Positions 1 through 7,366 of a DNA stretch of 56,306 nt are shown in pieces (positions within the stretch are counted from its first letter, which is position 1; every line of letters begins with the position of its first letter). The notes under the pieces were generated by a model. That model was not told the DNA's origin, made no database searches, and saw nothing but the letters and a program-made list of their open reading frames with translations. Source of the stretch: Crocinitomix sp. Lineage in GTDB: Bacteria > Bacteroidota > Bacteroidia > Flavobacteriales_D > Crocinitomicaceae. Both the position numbers and the translations under genes were made by a program. The stretch covers positions 1-56,306 of the forward strand of contig JAURQI010000142.1 of assembly GCA_030836155.1 (NCBI GenBank), read 5' to 3'.

Positions 1-551
1 ATATATTGCAAGCTTTTTCTCAAATCCTTTAAATCCAATAACGGTAAATCATTATCATCACAATACGCGAATAAAATGGATAAAACGCCACCTTGCGTAT
101 CGTTGAGTCCTAAAATCTTTGCCAAAAGCGTTGACCCAAATTCGGACACCGTCGCTTTCATTCGTGTTCCTTTGCCTTCAGAAATTGAAAACAATTCCAC
201 GAGCAATTTTATTGGTCGATAGGGTTCTCCAATAGCAAGCGCTCGTTTCTCGATATGCTTATTGGTTTCGCCGGGCTGAGCCAAACCACTTAAATCTCCT
301 TTTAAATCCATCAATAATGATGGGATTCCTTGCATTGACATTTGCTCAGCTAATATTTGCAAAGATTTGGTTTTACCCGTACCCGTTGCACCGGCAATTA
401 GACCATGTCGATTTAAGGTTTTTAATGGGATCTTTACATTTGCTTCGCCAACCGCCTCACCATTTAACATGGCCGCGCCCAGCGTGATTGATTCTCCTTC
501 AAATGCATATCCATCATTGATGGTCTTTCGGAAGTATTTAGTTTCTGACAT
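1..551 (-). CDS. HerA/YjgR-like ATPase (DUF853 family), N-terminal part only
   Basis: The gene starts at ATG 551 and runs leftward off the window, leaving about 183 codons. A Walker A motif, GATGTGKT, sits near residue 57 and is preceded by PLKTLNRHGLIA. It is followed by a Walker-B-like segment with LLMDLKGDLSGLA. This arrangement is typical of the YjgR/DUF853 branch of the HerA/FtsK-like ATPases, cytoplasmic P-loop proteins of poorly known function, often about 500 residues long. The family call rests on the order of these motifs. The C-terminal half, with the rest of the ATPase core, is outside the window. The gene is divergent from sufS with about 180 bp between them. Confidence 0.85.
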   Translation of the reverse strand, partial: MSETKYFRKTINDGYAFEGESITLGAAMLNGEAVGEANVKIPLKTLNRHGLIAGATGTGKTKSLQILAEQMSMQGIPSLLMDLKGDLSGLAQPGETNKHIEKRALAIGEPYRPIKLLVELFSISEGKGTRMKATVSEFGSTLLAKILGLNDTQGGVLSILFAYCDDNDLPLLDLKDLRKSLQY

Positions 552-683
552 GTTTTAAGTTTCGTCCACTGCTAATTTAACCCATTTTTCTCAGAGAATA
601 CGGCAACCTAATCTTAACCCATCTTAGTTTTTGAACTTTATTTGCATTTTTTAAGGATTTATTTAGAATGATTCCAAACAAGC

Positions 684-714
684 TTTGTATTGCGACAGTT
701 TCTCATTAAATTTG
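684..714 (+). promoter_or_regulatory. Bacteroidota-type promoter of the suf operon
   Basis: TTTG at 684-687 and TAAATTTG at 707-714 are separated by 19 bases. This matches the TTTG-N19-TAnnTTTG pattern of the primary sigma factor in this phylum. The start codon follows at 728, so the predicted leader is only about 8-10 bases. It is the only promoter in the window where both boxes fit well. Confidence 0.75.
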
Positions 715-727
715 CACAAAAAAAGGA

Positions 728-1945
728 ATGGCGTTAGACCTCAATCATATTCGAAATCAATTTCCAATTTTATCAACCAAGGTGGGGAAATACCCTTTAG
801 TGTATTTTGACAATGGAGCGACGTCTCAAAAGCCTCGTGTTGTTATTGATGCGATCAATCGATATTATGAGCAGGAAAACGCAAATATTCACCGCGGTGT
901 TCATCATTTAAGTCAAGTTTCAACTGACAATTACGAAAAGGCGCGACGAACAATTCAAGAGCACCTCAATGCTCCCCATGAGCATGAGATCATTTTTACC
1001 AAAGGAACAACGGATGGTATCAATCTTATTGCAGAAAGTTTTGGTAAACTTTTAACTGACGGAGATGAAATTCTAATCACCGAAATGGAGCACCATTCGA
1101 ATATTGTGCCATGGCAAATGTTAGTCGAACGCAAAGGTTTAACATTACGTTATATTCCGATGACGAATTTGGGAGAACTAGATTTCTCGCAATTGGAAAC
1201 ATTAATTAATGAAAAAACGCGATTAATCGCTATTACACATATCTCAAATGCTTTAGGAACGATTAATCCAATTGAAGACATCATAAAAAAAGGACATGCT
1301 GTCGGAGCAAAGGTATTAATCGACGCAGCACAATCATTACAGCACATGAGAGTTGATGTGCAGCAGCTGGATTGTGATTTTCTTGTTTTTTCAGGACATA
1401 AAGTATTTGGTCCTACTGGTGTGGGAATACTTTATGGTAAAGAGAAGCTATTAAATGAGATGCCTCCTTATCAAGGTGGAGGTGATATGATCAAAACAGT
1501 TTCTATGAGCGGCACAACTTATAATGAGCTACCGCATAAATTTGAAGCAGGAACACCGAATATTATTGGCGGAATCGGACTGGGTGTTGCAATCGAATGG
1601 TTATCTGGATTTAATTTCGAGGATATCCAACAACATGAAACTGATTTGCTGGAATATGCTACCGATGCACTCAGCAAAATCGACGGGATTAAAATATACG
1701 GAGAAGCCGAAAATAAAAGTAGCGTCATTTCTTTCTTGATAGAAGGAACACATCCTTACGATATTGGTACGTTGCTGAATCAACAAGGAATTGCAGTTAG
1801 GACTGGACATCATTGTACACAACCAATCATGGAATTTTTCGATATCCCGGGAACAATTCGGGCATCTTTTAGTTTTTACAATACAAAGGAAGAGATAGAT
1901 CAATTTATTAAAGCTTTAGAAAAAGCGATTCAAATGTTAAGATGA
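728..1945 (+). CDS. sufS: Cysteine desulfurase SufS
   Basis: This PLP enzyme removes sulfur from cysteine as a persulfide for Fe-S cluster assembly. The 405-residue length is normal for group II desulfurases. The PLP lysine is K225 in SGHKVFGPTG, and the persulfide cysteine is C363 in RTGHHCTQP. Earlier hallmarks are TKGTTDGINL and EMEHHSNIVPWQ. The next gene, sufE, overlaps by four bases (ATGA), so the two are probably translationally coupled. The scaffold genes sufB, sufC and sufD are not adjacent here, although they often are in this phylum. A promoter with both boxes lies just upstream. Confidence 0.96.
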   Translation: MALDLNHIRNQFPILSTKVGKYPLVYFDNGATSQKPRVVIDAINRYYEQENANIHRGVHHLSQVSTDNYEKARRTIQEHLNAPHEHEIIFTKGTTDGINLIAESFGKLLTDGDEILITEMEHHSNIVPWQMLVERKGLTLRYIPMTNLGELDFSQLETLINEKTRLIAITHISNALGTINPIEDIIKKGHAVGAKVLIDAAQSLQHMRVDVQQLDCDFLVFSGHKVFGPTGVGILYGKEKLLNEMPPYQGGGDMIKTVSMSGTTYNELPHKFEAGTPNIIGGIGLGVAIEWLSGFNFEDIQQHETDLLEYATDALSKIDGIKIYGEAENKSSVISFLIEGTHPYDIGTLLNQQGIAVRTGHHCTQPIMEFFDIPGTIRASFSFYNTKEEIDQFIKALEKAIQMLR

Positions 1946-2364
1946 TGAATATTGCAGAAAAAGAAGAAGCACTGATTGACAGCTTTTCGATCTACGATGA
2001 TTGGATGGATAAATATGAATATATCATTGAGTTAGGAAAAGATTTGCCTTTAATTTCACCCGACCATAAGAAGGATGACAATATTATTAAAGGTTGTCAA
2101 TCGACGGTTTGGTTGCACGCGGAAATGAAGGATGGAAAAGTTAGCTTCACAGCAGATGCTGATGCGATTATTGCAAAAGGAATAATTGCTATCTTAATTG
2201 ATGTATTGTCTGATGAAGAACCAGATACAATCGTAAATGCTAAATTAGAATTCATTAAAGAAATTGGATTACAACAACATTTGTCTCCGACGCGAAGCAA
2301 TGGATTGGTAGCCATGGTTAAACAAATGAAGCGCTATGCGCTAGCTCTAAAAATGACGGCATGA
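1942..2364 (+). CDS. sufE: Sulfur acceptor protein SufE
   Basis: SufE accepts the persulfide from SufS and passes it to the Suf scaffold. The 140-residue protein has the expected acceptor cysteine, C52, in KGCQSTVW, and the preceding KYEYIIELGKDLP segment typical of the family. It overlaps sufS by four bases at the start and the DUF59 gene by four bases at the end. A second ATG at 1945 could also be the start. Position, length and motif all agree. Confidence 0.95.
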   Translation: MMNIAEKEEALIDSFSIYDDWMDKYEYIIELGKDLPLISPDHKKDDNIIKGCQSTVWLHAEMKDGKVSFTADADAIIAKGIIAILIDVLSDEEPDTIVNAKLEFIKEIGLQQHLSPTRSNGLVAMVKQMKRYALALKMTA

Positions 2365-2705
2365 TAGTTTCAAATAAAGGAAATATGGACAAAGTAGTGA
2401 TCAAAGCATTAGAGGATGATATCATCGCTGCATTAAAAGAAATTTATGACCCGGAAATTCCGGTTGATATTTTCGAGTTGGGCTTAATTTACGAAGTGAA
2501 AATCAAACAAGATCGACACGTTGAAATTGATATGACCTTAACCTCACCGAATTGTCCGGTGGCAGAAACTTTACCTGTTGAAGTTAGAGAAAAAGTAGAA
2601 AGTGTTGACGGTGTTGAATCAGCCAATGTAAATATTGTCTTTGATCCACCATGGGACAAAGATATGATGAGTGAAGAAGCGCAACTAGAATTAGGCTTCT
2701 TATAG
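2361..2705 (+). CDS. DUF59/MIP18 family Fe-S assembly protein (SufT/PaaD-like)
   Basis: The 114-residue protein has the DUF59 core: a YDPEIPV motif, then GLIYEV, then TSPNCPVAETLP with the conserved cysteine, and a C-terminal DPPWDKDMMSEEA segment. Family members help mature Fe-S proteins, and a DUF59 gene commonly follows sufS/sufE in Bacteroidota. The ATG at 2361 overlaps sufE by four bases. A second ATG at 2385 is preceded by AAAGGAAAT and would give MDKVVIKALEDD, which also fits family N-termini, so the start is uncertain by eight codons. It is the last gene of the suf operon. Confidence 0.9.
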   Translation: MIVSNKGNMDKVVIKALEDDIIAALKEIYDPEIPVDIFELGLIYEVKIKQDRHVEIDMTLTSPNCPVAETLPVEVREKVESVDGVESANVNIVFDPPWDKDMMSEEAQLELGFL

Positions 2706-2822
2706 TCTGCAGTTAAAATCCGCAAAAGGAATCATAAAGCAATTTCGCTCGGTCATAACCTAGACTTGTGCTCGTCTCAAAGTCATCACAAGCTTGTCGT
2801 GGTATTGCACGGTTACTCATGA

Positions 2823-3116
2823 ACCAGCATCAAATTACCTGCAGGCCTTTATAGCTCTGTTGAGTCAAGATTACAAGCTGAACAGGACGCTTTGCGAATG
2901 ACCTTTATACTAGATCAGGAAAAGCTGGAAGCTGAACGAAAAATCATAGAAGCAGAAGGAACACGTGACGCACAAGTTATTCTCTCAGAAGGTTTAACAC
3001 CTGAAATATTGGAACTCAAAAGAATTGAAGCCATGTTAAAATTATCTCAGTCCGACGGGGCTAAGGTAATCGTCACAGGAGGAGGTGGCAAAACACCCGT
3101 TCTTCTAAACGAATAA
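2823..3116 (+). pseudogene. Remnant of a prohibitin/SPFH-domain protein (C-terminal end only)
   Basis: The frame is open directly after a TGA at 2820-2822 and reads IKLPAGLYSSVESRLQAEQD, then a Glu/Lys/Arg-rich helix, ILSEGLTPEILELKRIEAM, and VIVTGGGGKTPVLLNE at the end. This matches the end of bacterial and mitochondrial prohibitin-like proteins: a coiled coil, the SEGLTPE motif and a Gly-rich tail. About 98 residues remain of a protein normally near 280. The N-terminal membrane anchor and SPFH domain are missing, and the 117 bases after the suf operon do not encode them in any frame I could read. The only in-frame ATG, at 2892, lies inside the helix. Confidence 0.7.
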
Positions 3117-3126
3117 AATATTCGAA

Positions 3127-3954
3127 TTAACTTCTTAAAATGAGCATTGGCTTATCAGAATGGTAAGCCATGCTTTTTGTCAAGCTCTGGTGGAATAAGT
3201 TAGACCAAAAGCCTCTGTCGCGTTTAACAAAGACCATTAAATCTACCCCTTCTTTATCAGCAAAACGAGAAATGACGTCTTCTTTATATTCGCCTGGTAA
3301 GGAGTGGTATTCATGTTTGATTTTATCAAGATAATGATCGATCACAAACTTTTCTGCCAAATCATCTCCAAATAAAGCATTTGCATCTTCTGGGACATTA
3401 ACCACTGCTATTTGCGAACCATGATTCTGGGCTAACTCAATCATTTCTTGAATCTCATCTTTACGATCTACACCTTCTTTATCTACCGCTAACATCATTT
3501 TTGTTGGCGGTGTTAATTGTGCATCTCCAGGAACACAAATTAACGGAACACTTACATGTTTTAGGACATGAGAAGTCATTGTTCCTAAAAACAATTCTCC
3601 TAAGCCATTTGCGCCTTTAGTCCCCATCACGACGACACTGTTATTGGGTTGCTTTTCTTCTAACGCTTGAATGGCATCTACCAAAGAAGTGAACTTAGCA
3701 ACGGCTTCAATTGTCGAATCATCATGACGATCCAACTCTTTAAAACGCGCTTCCATTTCACTCATATTTTTATCAGCTTCCTCTTGAAAGTGTTCCATAT
3801 TCATGGTAACGCCAACTTCCGAAAAGTTCTGCGATACATGAAACGTGTTCAGCAATACAAACTCACAAGGTTGATTTGCATATAATTGAGCAGCATAACT
3901 CATGGCTCTCCATGAGTTGTCTGAAAAGTCTGTTGGTAGAATAACTTGTTTCAT
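3127..3954 (-). CDS. Universal stress protein with two UspA domains
   Basis: The 275-residue protein holds tandem UspA folds. The first opens with QVILPTDFSDNSWRAMSYAAQL and contains the nucleotide-binding pattern GTKGANGLGELFLGTMTSHV. The second begins near residue 150 with MMLAVDKEG and lacks a clear G-2x-G-9x-G motif, so only the first domain is likely to bind ATP. Two-domain Usps of this size are common in Bacteroidota and respond to stress or growth arrest. The gene is divergent from the Gre-like gene. A near-consensus TATATTTC box lies on this strand at 3985-3992, and an 8-bp dyad lies at 4033-4054. Confidence 0.9.
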   Translation of the reverse strand: MKQVILPTDFSDNSWRAMSYAAQLYANQPCEFVLLNTFHVSQNFSEVGVTMNMEHFQEEADKNMSEMEARFKELDRHDDSTIEAVAKFTSLVDAIQALEEKQPNNSVVVMGTKGANGLGELFLGTMTSHVLKHVSVPLICVPGDAQLTPPTKMMLAVDKEGVDRKDEIQEMIELAQNHGSQIAVVNVPEDANALFGDDLAEKFVIDHYLDKIKHEYHSLPGEYKEDVISRFADKEGVDLMVFVKRDRGFWSNLFHQSLTKSMAYHSDKPMLILRS

Positions 3955-4032
3955 TTCTGTCGTTTTAAATGATGATTCAAAAGCGAAATATAGGTAAGAA
4001 GATTCGAGTATAAGATTTCATATATCAGTCCG

Positions 4033-4054
4033 TAAACTGATTTATCTCAGTTTA
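4033..4054. repeat. 8-bp perfect inverted repeat between uspA and the Gre-like gene
   Basis: TAAACTGA and TCAGTTTA are exact reverse complements with a six-base spacer. The dyad lies in the divergent intergenic region, about 40 bp upstream of a TATATTTC box for the stress-protein gene. No T-run follows on either strand, so an operator is more likely than a terminator. Confidence 0.5.
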
Positions 4055-4171
4055 TTATGCGACGCGCAAAAAACTAAAAACTGATAAAAATCAAGTTGAC
4101 AACTAACGAATATCTCAGTTCTTTGGAATATTACAACCTAACTTAGGCAGATAGAAAAGAATATTTCAGAT

Positions 4172-4633
4172 ATGGACAAAATAGCATTTAAAAAAGCAGT
4201 ATTAGAAGCTGCTCGCGTAAAGCAACAAAGTATAATAAATGATTTTAAGACGCGTATTGACGACTTGAATGATGTTGAGCATGTAGCAGATGAGGATCAA
4301 CACGATCTTGATCAAGTGGCTGCAAATCAAAGTAATAAGGAGATGGTTGCCATTCTTTCAAAAGAGTTGCAATTTGCACAAGAAGAAATGGACTTATTAC
4401 AACGGATGTTTGTTCCAGATCATGCTTTAGACCAAGTGGTTATTGGAGCAGTCGTTGAGACGGAGAATCATATTTTCTACCCTTCAGTAAGCTTAGAACG
4501 CTTTGAAGTAGAAGGGAAAAACGTATTCGGTTTGTCAAAGCAAGCTCCACTTTATGCACAGATGCAAAACAAACAAGAAGGAGAATCATTTACATATAAC
4601 GACGCGACGTATCATATACAAGCCATTTATTAG
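4172..4633 (+). CDS. GreA/GreB-like coiled-coil protein
   Basis: The 153-residue protein begins with about 90 residues of acidic, heptad-like helix containing DEDQHDLDQVAANQSNKE. A compact C-terminal domain follows, with VVIGAVVETENHIFYPSVS and QNKQEGESFTYNDATYHIQA. This resembles the Gre-factor layout: an N-terminal coiled coil that enters the RNA polymerase secondary channel, then a C-terminal FKBP-like domain. The classic acidic tip of GreA/GreB cannot be placed with certainty, so it may be a Gre/DksA-like regulator rather than a true cleavage factor. A hairpin terminator follows directly. Confidence 0.6.
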   Translation: MDKIAFKKAVLEAARVKQQSIINDFKTRIDDLNDVEHVADEDQHDLDQVAANQSNKEMVAILSKELQFAQEEMDLLQRMFVPDHALDQVVIGAVVETENHIFYPSVSLERFEVEGKNVFGLSKQAPLYAQMQNKQEGESFTYNDATYHIQAIY

Positions 4634-4657
4634 TGATAGAAATTTTCGGATAATCAA

Positions 4658-4694
4658 GAGGGGCTTTTCATCAAAGATGAGGAGCCTTTTTTTT
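4658..4694 (+). terminator. Intrinsic terminator after the Gre-like gene
   Basis: An imperfect hairpin (GGGGCTTTTCATC, loop AAA, GATGAGGAGCC) is followed by a run of T. It reaches the last codon of the convergent RDD gene. Confidence 0.75.
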
Positions 4695-5427
4695 ATCTTG
4701 TCAAGACAATATAGTCTTGCAATAGCGTTTTCAAAAAAGTCAACTTCTTTTTGGGAACTTCATCTAAATTCAGTTCATCCGCTGCCCTTTTTGCCAATTC
4801 TCGAACCAAATCTTTGTGCGCATCATTCGGATAACGCTTAACCCGATTGATAGCATTTTTGATGAGTATCATATCTTCATCTGTAAATTTAGACACAGCG
4901 AGATAAGTCGGCTCATGCTTCGTACGGTCCTTAATATTTAAAATATCGCGAATGCTATATACTTGCTCCGGTTTATTTCGCACAACAGCTGTTTGAGCTA
5001 GAACATCTCCAAGTCGTTGTCCTTTTTCTGTGGTCGAAATGAACAGCGAACCTATCGCCCCAGCAGAAAACCAAAAGTCAATTATCCGGAAAGTCCAACG
5101 CAAGGTATAATCATTTAATGTCGCATTTTCACCATTTAGATTAACGACACGGATTCCCATTGCCATCTTACCGACCGTTTGCCCTTTTAGTAAGTATTCG
5201 AACAATAAGCTATAAAAGGTTACTGGAATCAATACGATAATATATAATAAAATGATCACCCCTTCTGATGCTCCAAAAGTTGTTATTGCTATAATCTGAG
5301 ACATTATCGCGGTATATACGGTAATGATTAGTAAATCAAGAAATAAAGCGACACCTCTGCTAGCTAGACTGGCTGCTTCATAGTCTATCGAAATGTTATG
5401 TGCCGTTATGACATCTACCGTTTTCAC
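4693..5427 (-). CDS. RDD-family membrane protein
   Basis: The N-terminal 150 residues carry the RDD pattern: ASRGVALFLDLLII begins the first membrane segment, a second hydrophobic segment follows, and then GQTVGKMAMGIRVVN and a third segment near WFSAGAIGSLF. The remaining 90 residues are a soluble, charged C-terminal extension. RDD proteins are small inner-membrane proteins, often of unknown function, some linked to ion transport. The start is GTG at 5427, since no ATG is better placed. The gene ends against the terminator of the convergent Gre-like gene. Confidence 0.85.
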   Translation of the reverse strand: MKTVDVITAHNISIDYEAASLASRGVALFLDLLIITVYTAIMSQIIAITTFGASEGVIILLYIIVLIPVTFYSLLFEYLLKGQTVGKMAMGIRVVNLNGENATLNDYTLRWTFRIIDFWFSAGAIGSLFISTTEKGQRLGDVLAQTAVVRNKPEQVYSIRDILNIKDRTKHEPTYLAVSKFTDEDMILIKNAINRVKRYPNDAHKDLVRELAKRAADELNLDEVPKKKLTFLKTLLQDYIVLTR

Positions 5428-5513
5428 GCTTGAAAATTAAGAAATTTCGCTCAAACTACCCCTTTCTTCTTGTCAAAAGTGACAAGGAAGCGTTAAGAAT
5501 TGAGAAGAATAAT

Positions 5514-5521
5514 TATTTTTG
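5514..5521 (+). promoter_or_regulatory. TAnnTTTG box upstream of the acidic hypothetical gene
   Basis: TATTTTTG matches the Bacteroidota -7 consensus. No well-spaced TTTG is visible upstream. The start codon at 5578 leaves a leader of about 50 bases. Confidence 0.45.
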
Positions 5522-5577
5522 TGTCCAATTAAACGGTTAGCTTTAGGCTAGCACAAACTGCAGTAAACTAGAACAGC

Positions 5578-5937
5578 ATGGTACAGGATGAATCAAATGC
5601 GAAAATCGATAAATTAATCGCACAACTAGAAAAAGGATTTGACATTAAGAAAACAACGAAGGTGTTGATGGATTTGAGAGAAGATGCGTTGAAAGACGAA
5701 GATCCTTTGTTAGCCAAAGTATTGCGACTCGCTTCTGAATATATGACAGAAGAAGAGTGTTTTGATCACACAGTAGAAAAAGAAGAAGATGAAGAAGGAG
5801 AAGAGTTTTTAGTTGAACCGGGAACTGATTCGGAAAATTTGATCTACTTATTAGAGCTCATTAAGCGTGCAGACAACCGATTTAATCGAGAAGAGATTAA
5901 AGAGATGCGTACTTTCTTGAAGCTTAAGCTTTATTAA
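5578..5937 (+). CDS. Conserved-looking acidic hypothetical protein, 119 aa
   Basis: I do not recognise a named domain. The protein is soluble and mostly helical by composition. It has an acidic stretch in the middle (KEEDEEGEEFLVEP) and a basic C-terminus (REEIKEMRTFLKLKLY). It has its own promoter-like box upstream and a strong terminator 26 bp downstream, so it is probably a single-gene transcript. The tight start, coding-like codon use and private terminator make it a real gene. The function cannot be inferred from this sequence. Confidence 0.8.
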   Translation: MVQDESNAKIDKLIAQLEKGFDIKKTTKVLMDLREDALKDEDPLLAKVLRLASEYMTEEECFDHTVEKEEDEEGEEFLVEPGTDSENLIYLLELIKRADNRFNREEIKEMRTFLKLKLY

Positions 5938-5963
5938 TTAGTTACTACATTGTAGCTGAAATA

Positions 5964-5996
5964 AAAAACGACCGTCAATGACGGTCGTTTTTTTTA
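5964..5996 (+). terminator. Strong intrinsic terminator
   Basis: AACGACCGTC and GACGGTCGTT form a 10-bp perfect stem around a three-base loop (AAT), followed by eight T. It ends the 119-aa gene. A-rich sequence on the left also lets it serve the convergent lipoprotein gene. Confidence 0.9.
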
Positions 5997-6012
5997 TGCT
6001 TTTCATTTTTTC

Positions 6013-6585
6013 TTATGAAGGATCTTCAACCTGAGTAGCTGAACGAATGGTTTTAACCATGTCCTCTGCGATAGGACGAAGAGACCCTTCATCCTCATTG
6101 CGCATAACATAATTATATCCGTCAATTTCGACTTCTCCATAGCAGTGGTATGAAACTTTACCACCCTGACCTTCATGAAGTGATCTTTTGTACATAATCA
6201 CTTTTGCTTCATCTACAATGAATTCGAGATCAAAAATAGCTTCGAGTTCACTTAGCCTTTCTTTCTCTTGAGTTACTTTGTTTTTCTCTTTTCCAAAATC
6301 TTCAATAATTAATTTAAATCGAGGACCTATAGAAAGGTACCATAAATAATCTCCATCATCATGTTGAACAGAAGGGTCGATAGAACTTCCTGTTGACGAA
6401 GCGACCTCGGGGAGCATGATTTTCATATTTAAACCTTCCGGCTTTAAAGAAAATTCGCTCATATCATCAAATTGCACTTGCAGGCTATCTGAACCGTCTT
6501 CACCATTATTTCCATCTCCCTCAGAACCTCCACATCCCAACATCAAGAAAGGTGCAATTGTCAATAAAAAGATTAATTTTCGCAT
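6013..6585 (-). CDS. Small secreted lipoprotein of unknown function
   Basis: The N-terminus MRKLIFLLTIAPFLMLGCGG is a lipoprotein signal with a lipobox cysteine at residue 18, followed by a Gly/Asp/Ser-rich linker (EGDGNNGEDGSDS). The mature part of about 150 residues has no domain I can name. It contains a tract of alternating acidic and hydrophobic residues, and near the end YNYVMRNEDEGSLRPIAEDMV. It is probably anchored to the outer membrane. It converges with the upstream terminator and is divergent from the pterin gene across a 360-bp gap. Confidence 0.8.
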   Translation of the reverse strand: MRKLIFLLTIAPFLMLGCGGSEGDGNNGEDGSDSLQVQFDDMSEFSLKPEGLNMKIMLPEVASSTGSSIDPSVQHDDGDYLWYLSIGPRFKLIIEDFGKEKNKVTQEKERLSELEAIFDLEFIVDEAKVIMYKRSLHEGQGGKVSYHCYGEVEIDGYNYVMRNEDEGSLRPIAEDMVKTIRSATQVEDPS

Positions 6586-6945
6586 GTTTTCAAAATTATA
6601 TTTTTCCGTAATCCCTCAACGCTCCCAAATTCGCGATATGCCTAAATCTGCCACAAAATAAACAAAAAAAAAGCTTAAATCCTGCTTTAGATTATTCAAA
6701 ATGTAGGAATTGTGCTTGTCAAAATCCCTGACTTGAGATTATTTTAATATAATTTTTTTAAAAAAAACTACCTCAAAATGGCCTGAAAACCAACCTTGCA
6801 TACCCCAGCAACATTCAATCATCTACTAAACAATTACTAAACTCAGGTGTTCTGAATTTGGTAATTCAACCTAAAAGAAAGATAAGACATACCTTGAATT
6901 ACCATAGTATTTTTAATTTTAAGATTTAAATTCTTCTTCTCGTAT
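6586..6945. other. Intergenic region with an 11-bp inverted repeat
   Basis: These 360 bases are very AT-rich. I found no ORF of note, no RNA gene and no rho-independent terminator. The only clear structure is the inverted repeat at 6859-6904, described separately. TATTTTTA at 6908-6915 is one base from the -7 consensus and could be the promoter box of the pterin gene. Confidence 0.6.
6859..6904. repeat. 11-bp inverted repeat upstream of the pterin synthase gene
   Basis: TGGTAATTCAA at 6859-6869 and TTGAATTACCA at 6894-6904 are exact reverse complements separated by 24 bases. The right arm ends four bases before a near-consensus -7 box, so it could be an operator. It has no following T-run. 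Confidence 0.55.
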
Positions 6946-7359
6946 ATGAAAATTGCCGTTTGTCGTAAATCACATTTTAATTCAGCTCACCGACTGTATA
7001 ACCCTAATTGGGATGATCAAAAAAACGAGGTCGTTTTTGGGAAATGCAATAATCCAAATTATCACGGTCATAACTACCAGATGGAAGTCTGGGTCAAGGG
7101 TGAAATTGATCCAGATACCGGAATGGTCATTGACCTCAAGATTTTAAAGGACATTATTAAACGCGAAATAGAAGACCGTTTTGATCATAAAAACCTCAAC
7201 CTAGATACGGAAGAGTTCAAAACACTAATCCCAACTGCAGAAAATATTTGTTTGGTGATCTGGAAAATTCTCAGAGATCGAATTGAACCTCAACTCGAAT
7301 TGAAGGTCCGCTTATTTGAAACAGATCGTAATGTTGTTGAGTGCGGGAGTAGTTTTTAA
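6946..7359 (+). CDS. 6-pyruvoyl-tetrahydropterin synthase / 6-carboxytetrahydropterin synthase family enzyme
   Basis: The 137-residue length and motifs fit the PTPS/QueD family, which converts 7,8-dihydroneopterin triphosphate. The zinc ligands would be H15 (SAHRL), H40 and H42 (YHGHNY). The catalytic cysteine is C34 in FGKCNNPN, and DHKNLN and the final ETDRN segment are also present. The FGKCNNPN...HGHNY spacing and EIDPDTGMVIDL are closer to animal-type PTPS than to E. coli QueD. Which product it makes (queuosine precursor or tetrahydrobiopterin-type pterin) cannot be decided. The gene stands alone, without queC, queE or queF nearby. Confidence 0.88.
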   Translation: MKIAVCRKSHFNSAHRLYNPNWDDQKNEVVFGKCNNPNYHGHNYQMEVWVKGEIDPDTGMVIDLKILKDIIKREIEDRFDHKNLNLDTEEFKTLIPTAENICLVIWKILRDRIEPQLELKVRLFETDRNVVECGSSF

Positions 7360-7366
7360 GTGGAAA

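Noticed and set aside
367-558. 63-residue plus-strand frame at the left end
   Set aside because: It is antisense to the YjgR-like gene, which has a clear Walker A motif.
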